Virus record (IMG/VR): IMGVR_UViG_3300028844_003294
Coordinates: 1-64,000 of that record
Direction: 5' to 3' (one strand)
Origin: a virus
DNA length: 64,000 nucleotides
Part shown: positions 17,357 through 27,900 of the stretch, piece by piece
Layout: every line of letters begins with the position of its first letter
Numbering within the stretch: the stretch's first letter is position 1
Made by a program: the position numbers and the translations under genes
Notes under the pieces: generated by a model
What the model was told of the DNA's origin: nothing
The model's input: the letters and a program-made list of their open reading frames with translations, nothing else
Databases searched by the model: none

Positions 17357-17708
17357 CAAGTTCTAAATCTATCAACTTATGAACTTTTCTACTTTTCTTT
17401 AATTTTGAATATTCTGCATGATATTCATTAGTTGCTTCAAAGTAACGTGATAGAATTTCCTCTAAAAAATCTTCTAGATCAGTGATCTCTATAGGGTTAT
17501 TATACACGTCTAATAGTACGACACTATCTTCCTTTCTTTTGATTAGCATTTCAATGAATGTTATTAAGGAATGATCAACAATGAAACTTCCACCATTGAT
17601 ACTGTAGGTCAATAAGGTTTGAACTTTTGACTTTAAATTGTTGTGTTGTATGTTTAGAGTTTGTCTGTAATTAGCAAACTCTAATGCTTTTGTGAGTTTA
17701 GACGTCAT
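17343..17708 (-). CDS. Conserved hypothetical protein
   Basis: A 121 aa, largely helical and charged protein starting MTSKLTKALEFANYRQTLN. Similar proteins occur in T4-like cyanophages without known function. It is the first gene of the accessory block. There is no Shine-Dalgarno, and GATAAATA ends exactly 5 nt before the ATG, so its late mRNA is predicted to be leaderless. A rho-independent terminator just upstream insulates it from the fibre genes. Confidence 0.65.
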   Translation of the reverse strand: MTSKLTKALEFANYRQTLNIQHNNLKSKVQTLLTYSINGGSFIVDHSLITFIEMLIKRKEDSVVLLDVYNNPIEITDLEDFLEEILSRYFEATNEYHAEYSKLKKSRKVHKLIDLELDDNN

Positions 17709-17713
17709 ATCAA

Positions 17714-17721
17714 TATTTATC
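17714..17721 (-). promoter_or_regulatory. T4-type late promoter, 5 nt from start codon
   Basis: The minus strand reads GATAAATATTGATATG, in which the octamer is followed by 5 nt and the ATG at 17708. The same 16-mer occurs before gp25 at 43343. T4 late initiation is about 6 nt past the octamer, which places +1 on the A of the ATG. Confidence 0.75.
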
Positions 17722-17726
17722 CGGTC

Positions 17727-17756
17727 AAAAAAAAGCCAGTTACTAGAACTGGCTTT
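17727..17756 (-). terminator. Rho-independent terminator
   Basis: On the minus strand AAAGCCAGTT (17756-17747 side) pairs with AACTGGCTTT (17741-17732 side) around a 5-nt loop, and the stem runs into a tract of 8 T. It ends transcription from the fibre-like gene at 17775-18821 and is followed at once by the late promoter at 17714. Confidence 0.85.
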
Positions 17757-17774
17757 AAGATTTGTTTATTATTT

Positions 17775-18821
17775 TTATAGTTCGTTTGTTGTTGCTGTAG
17801 TTGGTGCAGATATAACAACACCGTTATTTGCACGTTTAGTTTGGATAGTACTTGATATTGTACCGTCTACACTATCAACGTATCCAACACTATCGTCACT
17901 GTTACCGTCAACCCCGTCAGGACCAAGACCATCACCTAATGCGTGGTCATCTCTCATTGTAACTGTGAAAGTTAGCACTGTTGGGTTAGTTGTGCTGTTC
18001 ACTTTCCCTTCTATTCTATAATAGTTACTTGCATACGCACCTGAACCATACTTAATATATAGTTGCTGATTACTTGTGGACAATTCATAAAAACCTTTAC
18101 CTGCACTTGTTCCTGTTGAACCTGAGCTTGTTAAGTTGTTTAAGTTAAATGTCAATGTTCCCATTGCACTTAATAGTGATGTCCAGTTTGCATTCTGGGA
18201 ACCAATTGTTCCTGCGGTACTACCTGATGTACCACCACTTCTTGCACCTGTGAATAATACTTCTCCACCTGCATTAAAGAATGCTCTACAGTGTGCTTCA
18301 CTACTGAATGTCATTGTAAATATATGATCTATTGCAGGAGTACCTGAACTACCCCAAGCACTTGTTCTTGTACTTGTATCTGCGGCATCTGTTGTTAAAC
18401 TTCCTGAAGGAACACTAAGTCTTGCATCATATACATCTTTGACATCATCCATTAAGTTACTCCAGTCAGTTGCTGTGATACTACCACCTGCAACTTCGTC
18501 TGAACTACTTGAACTATTTAATGAATGGCCTAAGAATGTCGCTAAAGCCTGTACTTCGTCCTGTAAGTTTTTGTAACCGTTATCAGTGCTACTTGCTCTT
18601 ACAAGTTCTCCTGTTGCGGCATCTAAACTACCGATTGATTGGTTGTAGCCATATATGCTACCTGCACTATATGTTCCTATTGTGTGGTCTGCTGGTGTGC
18701 CTAATTGACGATAGACATTGTTTTTCATGTTATCGTAATCTGCGTTACCTATAACATCTCCGGCAACAACCTGTGTCATTGTATATCCGCCTGTTACTGA
18801 TAATGTACTTCCGCTAGCCAT
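17775..18821 (-). CDS. Virion structural / fibre-like protein
   Basis: A 348 aa serine-, threonine- and glycine-rich protein of low charge. It contains AHCRAFFNAGGEVLFTGARS, a motif common in marine phage fibre-like structural proteins. There are no membrane segments. AGGAGA lies before the ATG, and a late promoter is 22 nt upstream, so expression should be late. It is probably a tail fibre or decoration component; the exact position in the virion is not shown by the sequence. A strong terminator follows it. Confidence 0.65.
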   Translation of the reverse strand: MASGSTLSVTGGYTMTQVVAGDVIGNADYDNMKNNVYRQLGTPADHTIGTYSAGSIYGYNQSIGSLDAATGELVRASSTDNGYKNLQDEVQALATFLGHSLNSSSSSDEVAGGSITATDWSNLMDDVKDVYDARLSVPSGSLTTDAADTSTRTSAWGSSGTPAIDHIFTMTFSSEAHCRAFFNAGGEVLFTGARSGGTSGSTAGTIGSQNANWTSLLSAMGTLTFNLNNLTSSGSTGTSAGKGFYELSTSNQQLYIKYGSGAYASNYYRIEGKVNSTTNPTVLTFTVTMRDDHALGDGLGPDGVDGNSDDSVGYVDSVDGTISSTIQTKRANNGVVISAPTTATTNEL

Positions 18822-18843
18822 ATTGTCTCCTACGTATTACTTA

Positions 18844-18851
18844 TATTTATC
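18844..18851 (-). promoter_or_regulatory. T4-type late promoter (GATAAATA)
   Basis: The minus strand reads GATAAATA, 22 nt before the ATG at 18821, with AGGAGA between them. It touches the stop of the upstream tail fibre gene. Confidence 0.75.
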
Positions 18852-21235
18852 TATTTAATTCCTATTACGGCTTCAACGGTACCCATACCGCCGTCTTCTT
18901 TATCTTCGAGACTTCTACCAATAATAGATCTTGCATCGTAATTGTCTGAACCTAAAGCCCAAGCATATCCAGGCTCATCACTTGAAATAAGTCTTTCACC
19001 TTTCTTAACTTTGCCAATTACTTTAACAGGACATCTTCCTGCTAGTGCTACTGGTACACCTTCTGCTTCGCTGTTCATTAAATAAGCAGGAGCAGTAGAT
19101 ACTACACCAAACACATCTCTATCTGCATGTGTTGTGGTTTGGGTTACCTCTGCATCTCCACCAATCTTAACGATTGTGCCTGCTTCATATTCTGAGTCTG
19201 AGGAATATATCTCAGCCAAGTCAGCATATTGAGCCTGTGTTGCTGTACCATTAAAAGTTGTTGCGTAAACGGTATTCCATTTGCTACCACTTGCGCCTAA
19301 ATTTAAATTATTGTTTGTTGCTGGTAATATTTCACCAAATGAACCACCTGATATTTTGCCACTTGCTGTTACGTTAGTTGCACCTGTAATAGCACCACTA
19401 CTTGCAGTTAAAGTACCGTCAGTTAAACTTCCACCAGTTACTGCTCCTGAGAACGTACCAGTAGTTGCTCCACTTAATGCACCTGAACTTAAAGTTGCTG
19501 TACCATCTGTAAATGAACCACCTGATATTTGGCCACTTGCTGTAACACTACCTGTATCAACTGTTGATGCGTAAACAGTATTCCATCTGTTACCACCTGC
19601 ACCAATGTTATAATTGTTGTTTGAAACTGAACTTATATTACCTGCTGTTACTGTACCACTAGTTGTTGTAAATGTTCCGTCTGATACTGTACCACCTGAT
19701 ACTGTACCACTGAATGATCCAGTTGTACCACTAATAGTACCACTAAATGATGCACCAACACCGGCTGTAATACTACCACCGGTAATAGTCAATGTGCCAT
19801 CAGTTAAACCACTGCTATGTGTTGTTTCAGCACTAAACGTTTTAGAACCTGCAATACTTTGTGTACCACTTGTTCTAACTACTGTACTGTCAACTGCAAC
19901 TGTTTTAGGTGCTGACCCATCGTAAGTAAATGTATCTATACCATCACCATCTGTGATAGCATTTGCAAGTGCAATGTTTTGCAAAGTACCTGTACTTGCA
20001 TCAAATATTACTACACCACTGGTGTCTTTAATATCAAGTCCACGCATACCAGTTGAATCAATTCTCTGGTTAGCACCATTATCAATAATTACATTTGAAC
20101 TGAATACTTGTTCTAGTGGATTAGTGTTACTACCGAGGCTTTCTACACTACCTAGACTAAAACCTGCAAGGTTGCCACCTAAAACAATATCTTCAACATA
20201 TAATGTTGTTACTGGTAAAGCATTTGAACCTAGTGTTAGGTGTGCATTACCATCAACTGGTAAAACACTGTGAACAATGTTAGATGTTGATGTTGGATCA
20301 CCAAATACAATGTCACTACCTAGATATAAGTTATTAAATCTGTTTGAAGTATTACCTAAGTCAACATCATCTGTTGAACTTGGTATAATATCTGTACTTC
20401 CTGTGTGGTATACGTTTGCGGCTGTTACATTAGAACCACCAATTAAAAGTGAGTTGGCTGTATCTGCCCAGTATGCCACGTTTGCTAATGGTACTGCTGT
20501 TTCTGAATATGCTTGTCTTAAGTTAAGACCTTTTCTAATTGTTAAACCAATACCATCGCTATCGTTAAATTCTGCTGTTAAATCTCTTGTGCTAACGCCA
20601 TCAATGTCTGTGTTCTGTAATGATGTATTACTCAATGTAAATGAGTAATCACTGAATACAGCCATTATAGTTTCATTTTCTGTATAACCTGTATCAGTAC
20701 CATCGTTTACATAAACGAATGCCAATACAGCACGTTTAACACCTAAGTTATCTTCTAAATAAACTGTTCTTGTTCTAGTACCATAATTCGAACCACCCTT
20801 AGATGCTGAATACTTACTAGATACTGTTCCTGGATAAGATGTTTCTTTCCAGTTTGATCCATCAAAAATTCTTAACTTGTTGTCAGTTGTGTTAAAGTAT
20901 TGAGTTGCAGATGCAACATCGGTTGATGGTTGAGAAGAACTAATTAGAGGAGTTAGTCTTGCCCATACCAAAGTACCGTCTTCATCTTTGTACACTCTCA
21001 TGGTATTGTCACCTGTACTATACCAAAGTTGTCCTTCTAAACCGGTTTTACCTCTTGCTACTGGAGATGTAGAACTTGCAAAGTTCTCCAACATCCATAA
21101 TGTATTTTCTACGAAAAACTGTCCATACCCTGAAACGTTTCTACCAACAAGTGCTACACCATACTTAGTGTTTACTTCACCGGTAGCAACTGTAATAGTT
21201 GTATTTAGGTCAGTTGTTTTAACTGAATAAGTCAT
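18851..21235 (-). CDS. Tail fibre protein with repeat shaft and C-terminal chaperone-like domain
   Basis: A 794 aa protein. Residues 1-100 (YGQFFVENTLWMLENFASS, GQLWYSTGDNTMRVY) resemble fibre attachment regions of marine myophages. The middle contains repeats of an S-G-x-x-x-G-G-x-x-x-D-G-T-x-T pattern typical of beta-helical shafts, and a duplicated NIGAGGNRWNTVYA / NLGASGSKWNTVYA unit. The C-terminus (YADLAEIYSSDSEYEAGTIV, VFGVVSTAPAYLMNS) is a widespread fibre-end domain thought to aid trimer folding or self-cleavage. It is likely a receptor-binding fibre. GAGG lies upstream of the ATG. Confidence 0.8.
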   Translation of the reverse strand: MTYSVKTTDLNTTITVATGEVNTKYGVALVGRNVSGYGQFFVENTLWMLENFASSTSPVARGKTGLEGQLWYSTGDNTMRVYKDEDGTLVWARLTPLISSSQPSTDVASATQYFNTTDNKLRIFDGSNWKETSYPGTVSSKYSASKGGSNYGTRTRTVYLEDNLGVKRAVLAFVYVNDGTDTGYTENETIMAVFSDYSFTLSNTSLQNTDIDGVSTRDLTAEFNDSDGIGLTIRKGLNLRQAYSETAVPLANVAYWADTANSLLIGGSNVTAANVYHTGSTDIIPSSTDDVDLGNTSNRFNNLYLGSDIVFGDPTSTSNIVHSVLPVDGNAHLTLGSNALPVTTLYVEDIVLGGNLAGFSLGSVESLGSNTNPLEQVFSSNVIIDNGANQRIDSTGMRGLDIKDTSGVVIFDASTGTLQNIALANAITDGDGIDTFTYDGSAPKTVAVDSTVVRTSGTQSIAGSKTFSAETTHSSGLTDGTLTITGGSITAGVGASFSGTISGTTGSFSGTVSGGTVSDGTFTTTSGTVTAGNISSVSNNNYNIGAGGNRWNTVYASTVDTGSVTASGQISGGSFTDGTATLSSGALSGATTGTFSGAVTGGSLTDGTLTASSGAITGATNVTASGKISGGSFGEILPATNNNLNLGASGSKWNTVYATTFNGTATQAQYADLAEIYSSDSEYEAGTIVKIGGDAEVTQTTTHADRDVFGVVSTAPAYLMNSEAEGVPVALAGRCPVKVIGKVKKGERLISSDEPGYAWALGSDNYDARSIIGRSLEDKEDGGMGTVEAVIGIK

Positions 21236-21247
21236 TTACCATTTCCT

Positions 21248-21865
21248 CTAATTTAATTGTATCCTGACAGTATAAACAATTTCTATTTCTCTATTTTTAC
21301 TTTTTTGAACTGGGTGAAACACCACATGCGTAAGCATAATACTGTCATTTATGTCATTCGCAAAGGATAATAATCCCAATTCATCGAAAACGTACAAACC
21401 ATCGTTTGTGGTACTTGTATCAAATGCATCAGCATCACTAGGTTCGTTGTAACCTAATGTACAAGTAATCTTTAAGTCTGTGTAACTGGCACCAGGAATA
21501 ACTTCAATTTTATCTGTTTCAGTACTGTTACTAATAACTTTTTGATATGTTCTACTATATAAAGAACCACTCGATTCGTAACTTTCGCTAACTCTTGGCG
21601 ACTTGTAAATTACTTTACCTGCTGAATCAACACTAGTTGCACCATTACCAAATGCCATAAAGTGAATGTAACTATCACCTAGTTTGTCATTTAATGCTTT
21701 AGCAATAAAGTTTGCCATATTACCGTAGTGAATAGCATTCCTTTTGTTTACTAATTCTTCCCCTGATTCTTTATCACGTATTAAAATATGCCCTGATACT
21801 TTTATACCCATTTGATCATCTGCAGGTTTTTGAGTTTCTTTTTTATTTTTACTTAAATCGCTCAT
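21248..21865 (-). CDS. Virion structural protein
   Basis: A 205 aa protein with a hydrophilic N-terminus (SDLSKNKKETQKPADDQ), then IKVSGHILIRDKESGEELV and NKRNAIHYGNMANFIAKALN. Proteins with this RNAIHYGNMA segment are conserved structural proteins in T4-like marine phages, next to the baseplate genes. I start at the ATG at 21865; a GTG at 21880 also opens the frame but lies inside the promoter. The start has no Shine-Dalgarno and the octamer GATAAATA ends 5 nt upstream. The role is probably fibre or baseplate attachment, inferred from position. Confidence 0.65.
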   Translation of the reverse strand: MSDLSKNKKETQKPADDQMGIKVSGHILIRDKESGEELVNKRNAIHYGNMANFIAKALNDKLGDSYIHFMAFGNGATSVDSAGKVIYKSPRVSESYESSGSLYSRTYQKVISNSTETDKIEVIPGASYTDLKITCTLGYNEPSDADAFDTSTTNDGLYVFDELGLLSFANDINDSIMLTHVVFHPVQKSKNREIEIVYTVRIQLN

Positions 21866-21870
21866 GCTGT

Positions 21871-21878
21871 TATTTATC
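21871..21878 (-). promoter_or_regulatory. T4-type late promoter, 5 nt from start codon
   Basis: The minus strand reads GATAAATA, then ACAGC, then ATG at 21865. It is the third exact octamer with 5-nt spacing, here with a different spacer sequence, which argues that the spacing and not simple duplication is conserved. Confidence 0.75.
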
Positions 21879-21902
21879 ACTTTTTGTTAAAAATAGTTTT
21901 AA

Positions 21903-24900
21903 TTATACGTTTTGTATAAATCCTATAATTGTGTCCGTTGTTGGACTGTTTGTGGTATCCGTTATACTTACACCATCTTGCCCCAACCAGTTTGCTATTT
22001 GTGGATCACGTGCGCCTTGCAATGCAATATTTTGTGACTCTTCGCCGTTAAATATTTGTGCGCCACTTTCTATCAATGGTTGTGCTGTTGTTCCTCTTGT
22101 TCCTCTTACAACACCTAATAACTTATTATTTGCAGTATCAACACCTGTATATTCTATTCTTTCTGCACCAATCCAAATAATACCTTTATTAGACTCGTTT
22201 CCATCTGGTAGTACTGAAACATCTGCTACACTTATCTCATTTTCCCAAATGTTTACATTTGCACTAACTGTTGTAAGTCCTGTTAAAGTTTGTCTATAAA
22301 AATCTGTTTTACCAAATAAATCCATAAACATTCTATATCTTATTGATTTAGAAGTTGATACACCTGGTAAAGTTTCAATATCTGCATTTGATGTATGTAC
22401 ATTTATTACCAATGTTTCTAGTGGTTGTACTACTGCAAGTTCTTCTGGTCTATCAGGACCATGTCTTGATTTTAAGAATGTTACAGCATCAAAACCGTAT
22501 ACAGTTTCGTTATCAACTCTGTAATTTACATTACCTTGTGTTTCTTCATTTAATATTCCAATAAAGTTTTCAACGTCTACTTCTCTGTCCCAAACTTCGC
22601 TATCCCATGAATAAAAATCAAATCCTCTTGTATTTGTGTAATAAGTGGTTGGATGTGTTCCAGGAACTATATCAGTAAACACACTTGCATCTAATTGTCT
22701 ACCTTGGAAGTCACCGCCTATCTTAGTTTTTACAAGAGAGAATGTGTTATCTAAATTACCAGAATCAACCATGCTAGTAATTGTGTTTACATTTGTCATT
22801 ACAGTTGCATTTGTAAGTACACCTTCTCCAAATGTTGATTCCATATCATGTGTAAACTGTGAAATAATTTCTGGATCAAACTTAAACAGTCTATCACTTG
22901 CTGTCCAACTTAATTGTGTATTACTAATATTTGCATTGCTGTTTTGCATAATGCTTACAATATTTTTTGCAATACTGACATTTATTGTTTCTTTAGTTGG
23001 GTCAAAACCATCTATTACACTAACTTCTATAACATCACCTGCACTTACTGTTTGGAATTCTGAATTACCTGTCTTGTTTAATACTATAACATTGTTTGCA
23101 CTATCAAACGTGTAGTTAGTTGTTGAAATATTACCACCGGGTGATGTTATTATATTACCATCCGGTGCAATTCCAATACTTGAATTTAAGTTAGTTGAGA
23201 TAGTAGGAACAACTTCATCATTTCTTTTAACTACAATTCTATCTGCTTCAGAAGGTACGAAGTTAAGTGACAACGCATCAATATCTGTTGACGCCACAAA
23301 TGTTTGTGTTTGCATACCGCTTGAGTTTTCAAATAGGTCTGCTTTTACTCTATCAAATACAATCTTAGTATCTACACTTCTAATTGGTGCATTACTGCTT
23401 ACAAATCCTGCATAAGTTGAATCTGTTGCTAAAATATTTGCATCAGCACTTACACTATCATCAAGTACTCGAACATCTATTGTTTCGCTATCAAAATAAG
23501 GAGGTCTATCAAAGTCTGTGCTTGTTCCACTTACTATTTCTGTTGCAGGTTTTTTAATATCACTGTAGTTTTGTATCTTACTGCTGTACGGTTTTACTTC
23601 GTTAAAGTAATCAATTGCTTTATCAAAGTTATCAACTTTAAATCCTTTTAGTGGAACTAGGTCTGTTTCTTCTTTAACAATATTTAGATAAGTTGTTTTG
23701 AATGCCCAGTTTAATTCTGTTTGTTCTGAATATGCATACTTGACCATATCAAAAAAGAATCTATTCCAATATACTCTACTACTACCAACAAACACGTTGT
23801 TATATAATGCTAATAGTACGCTTCTAATTTCTTCTGCAATAGGATTAGACTGTTGCTCTTTGTAAACTTTTTCGTTCCATTCAACTGTCTCATCTTCTAT
23901 AGCGATCAACTTAAATGTATCTGTTGACTTACTGTATTCGTAAAGTGAATACTTGCTGTTTGAGTTACTTTGTACTTGTATAACTGATCTATCTAGAACA
24001 TTTTTTAATAATTCTAGTTGTTTTGTAGTGGCTACTTTTCTTAAAGGTTTGTAATCACTATTATAATAAATTTTAGAGTTAGTAACTTTGTCTGTTCTTA
24101 GTTCTTCAAACCAGTTTACTGTGTCTAAATAATTTAATGTTGTAGGTAAACTATTTCTCCAGTCATCAAAAGTTGAATCCATTTTTAATTCTTTAAATAT
24201 AGAATTCAAAGAATTAAACATTTGCTTTCTTGCTTCTTTGATATATTTAAACATGGTTTGTCTAGGTCTATAAGATGAACCATAACGTTCGGCTTCACTT
24301 AAACCTTTAGCCGGAACATCTTCGCCCAACCCATTTATACCTGCTAAACTATCAATAAGTTTTACACTTAATTCACTAGGTATGCTACTGTTCTTATCAC
24401 CTTCACTTGCTAATTGCCATGAAGTATGTTGTTGTGAATGCTTTTCAGGGCGTCTAGTATAATTTAAACTCAAAATACTATTTTCAGTTTTAATTAAATC
24501 GCCTAGCATGTTTATACCCATTGCTTCTGGAGATACCATAGCAAAGTATGGTAATCGTTGTCCTTCAGGATTACTTAATAGGTTTACAAGTTCAACTGTG
24601 CTTCTTTCTCTACCATAATGTGCAAATGCCTTAGCATCAACCGTGGTCTTACCTTCAACCCAGAAGTAATAGTAGTCTGTTAGTTTACCTTTATCATTTG
24701 CTCTAGTTTCTAATATAAAGTTAGGTGCTGAACCATCACTGGGTGTAAGTGCTTGAACACCATTACTGATGTTTTGTAAATTAAATTCTTCTGGTGTTAG
24801 TAAACTTTCTATCCATTCAACAATCTCAATCTTACTATTGGGGAACATGCTACCCCAATTTCTTATTCTTTCTTCGTTATTATATCCGTATATATCATAT

Positions 24901-27900
24901 GTACCAGCACCTTGCTCGTACCATTCGTATTTAACTTTGCTGGTATTCCACCATGTGGCACCAACTTGTTCTTTACCAAATTTGGTATATGCAGGATTAT
25001 ATACCACAGGGTCGTTTTCAGACTTGAATATTATTTCTTTATCAATAAACCCAGGTATAATTCCTTTAAATGGATCATATAAATTTAACTCAAATTCTTT
25101 TTGTGCGGTATCTTCGTCATATGTGAATACATCTTTAACAAATTTAATATCTGCTAATTTTTCCTGTTGTCTAATAACTGTATTGCTTTCCAAGTATGCC
25201 CAGCCACCTGTTGTTCCGTAACTGTCAATCCATGCATTACTAATATTTGCTAAATCTAATCCTGACTCAGTATCATGTCTCATGCTTTCTAATACTAATG
25301 GTTTAACATATTGTCTATCAACATCATCACGTGTAAATTGTATAGCATCGCCAGTGATTGTAGTAATATCGTATTTAAACATATCTTGAGACTGTGTTAT
25401 GTTACCCAAGTTCATATTAAAGTTCCAACCATTTTGCCATGGTTTGTTTCTTACGCCTCTTCCGGCTGCTCCATTAAATGGAAAACCATCAGCCATTTGT
25501 TGTACTGAAATTGCTGGGTTTACACCGGAACCATCGTTGTTTGTAACTTCAATTCCTGGTCCACAATAATATGTTCCTGGTAAAACACCTAGGATGTCTA
25601 GCAAACCTGGATTTAAATTATCATCAATTTCGATGCCCATTAGTGTTGGAGAACTTAATACTAACTCACCAATCATTGCACCATTAGGTACACCACCTCT
25701 ACCTAAACCACTATTACCGAGACCATCATCACCTAAGTTAGCATCACTTGGAATAATATTACCATCAGCATCTCTGTATACAACATCAGCCGCAAATAGA
25801 GGATTACCATTCTCATCTAATTCAGAGAATAAAGAAATATCATCTGCTAATTGTTGTTCAGGAGTTGTTGCATAAATTACTCCATTTGGTAAACCTAAGT
25901 CTGTTAAAGCATTACCTTTCTCTGAGCAACTTGGAATTTCTCTTGCTGTTAAGAATATTCTAGCACCAAATCCTGCGCCTTTGTTAGCGGCGTCTCCGTA
26001 TGCATTATCTATATGACCACTGCTACCAAGTATCTCACTATCTGGAGTTCCTGATTGTGGTCGTTTAATATCATACTCTAATGGTACACCACTATCCAAA
26101 TCACTTGGGAATATTTTATATATACCTCTAGTGATAATTTGTATATCTGTAATTTCACCATCTGGCCCAACGCCGTTTACAACAAATCTTGCAGGTTTTT
26201 CTACTGCTGGGTGTTCTACTTTAGTTTTTGCTGATACACTTGCATTTCTACCGGTACCAATTATTGTAATTGTTGGAGGATTATCCATGCTATAACCATC
26301 TCCTCCGGAGGCCAATGGAATTTTTGTAATTGCACCAGAACCATCAACTTCGATGCCACTATAATCAACTAGTGCGCCTGTTCCAGGTTCACCGGTTTGT
26401 CCAATTACAACTCGTATGCTGTCTTTAACATACCCAAATCCGCCATTGTTTACTGTTATTGATTGTAATTCACTAGACGGTAATCCAACTACAGGTGTAC
26501 CGCCCATAACTCTCAGTACATCACCTACAGCATATCCACTGCCTTTAGTTAAGCAAATACTTTGCTTATCATTGTTAGCCAATCTTTCTTCTGGTGTAAT
26601 TGTGTCAGTAGTAAATGATGCCACACTAGTACCAACAATAGTAGCATTGCCACTACCACTTGCTGTATTTGTAAGTGTTGTTGGTCCTTGCACAACTTCT
26701 TTGTTGAAACACATTTGTTGATCTTTTTGTAATGTGTAATCTAATACTTCTTTGTACACACCACCAGCACAACCATTTCTAACTACCATTGGGTCTGCGG
26801 TTTTGTTTCTAATGGTCAAACATTTATCGCCTAATCCATCTGGTGTTACATGTACTGTTACTGATGTTACTTGACTTCTAATTTCGTTTGCTATTGCATC
26901 TATACTGGTAGCACCGCTTAGTGTTACTGATGTGCCATTTATATAAAATGTATCACCTTGCCCTACTGATTTAGTTTGTCCACAAACTTTAATTCTAGGT
27001 TTAGGTGTACAAACCGGTATCTGACTTGTATTTGTAGTACCACCTGTAGGAGTATGTCCTGTTAGTCCAATATGATTTGTATTACCTTGTCCTTGGTTTC
27101 CTGGGTTGGTATTAGTAAGTTGTGCTTGTGGACCACTAATCAGTGTACCACTCCAAGCATTACCATTTATATCTACCCAACCCAATGTTGGGCTCCATCC
27201 AGCCGTGTTTGCATTATATGAAGGATAACCATTAGTTAGTCCTGCTTGATACTGAGTATTATAACTGAAAGTACCGGCACCTATACCTGCGATGTTTACG
27301 CCACTAAAGTTAAAGGTAGTGTTGACTCCGTTAAAACCTGAACCATAACCACCACCAATTTGTAAACCACCTGGTGGGATAAAGCCATTGCCCCAAGGAC
27401 CGGCTCCGTTTGCTATTACACCTGGATTTGCATTGTTACTAGGATTACCTACACTAGCCACACTACCTTGTAAAGGTACCCCATCGTCTGATGGATATTC
27501 TATTGCAAAATTGTATGCAGTACTTGTACTGCCATCTTTTTCTAATTTGATTGTTATGTATTGTCCGTTAGCAGGATAATATGTAAAACTTAACTTACCA
27601 TTTTCTTTCACAAAGCCGTTGCCGTGTGTGGTATAATCTTGTATACCACCACTAAATTGAGTGTTATTTGAACCAGTTCGTATTCTATTATACTCTGTTT
27701 TATCTGTATCAGTTAGTTGGCTTAATGTACCTGCTACACCTGTGCCTGCAAGAGTTCTACCTGTACTACCTGCTGTTGTGCCTTGATAAACAGTCATTTT
27801 GTCTTTAGCACTATACATGTCGAATAATATTTTAATAGGCCATCCTGCACCGTTGTTATCATCAGTAGCAAATTTAAATCTAGTTGTCTCTGTTACACCC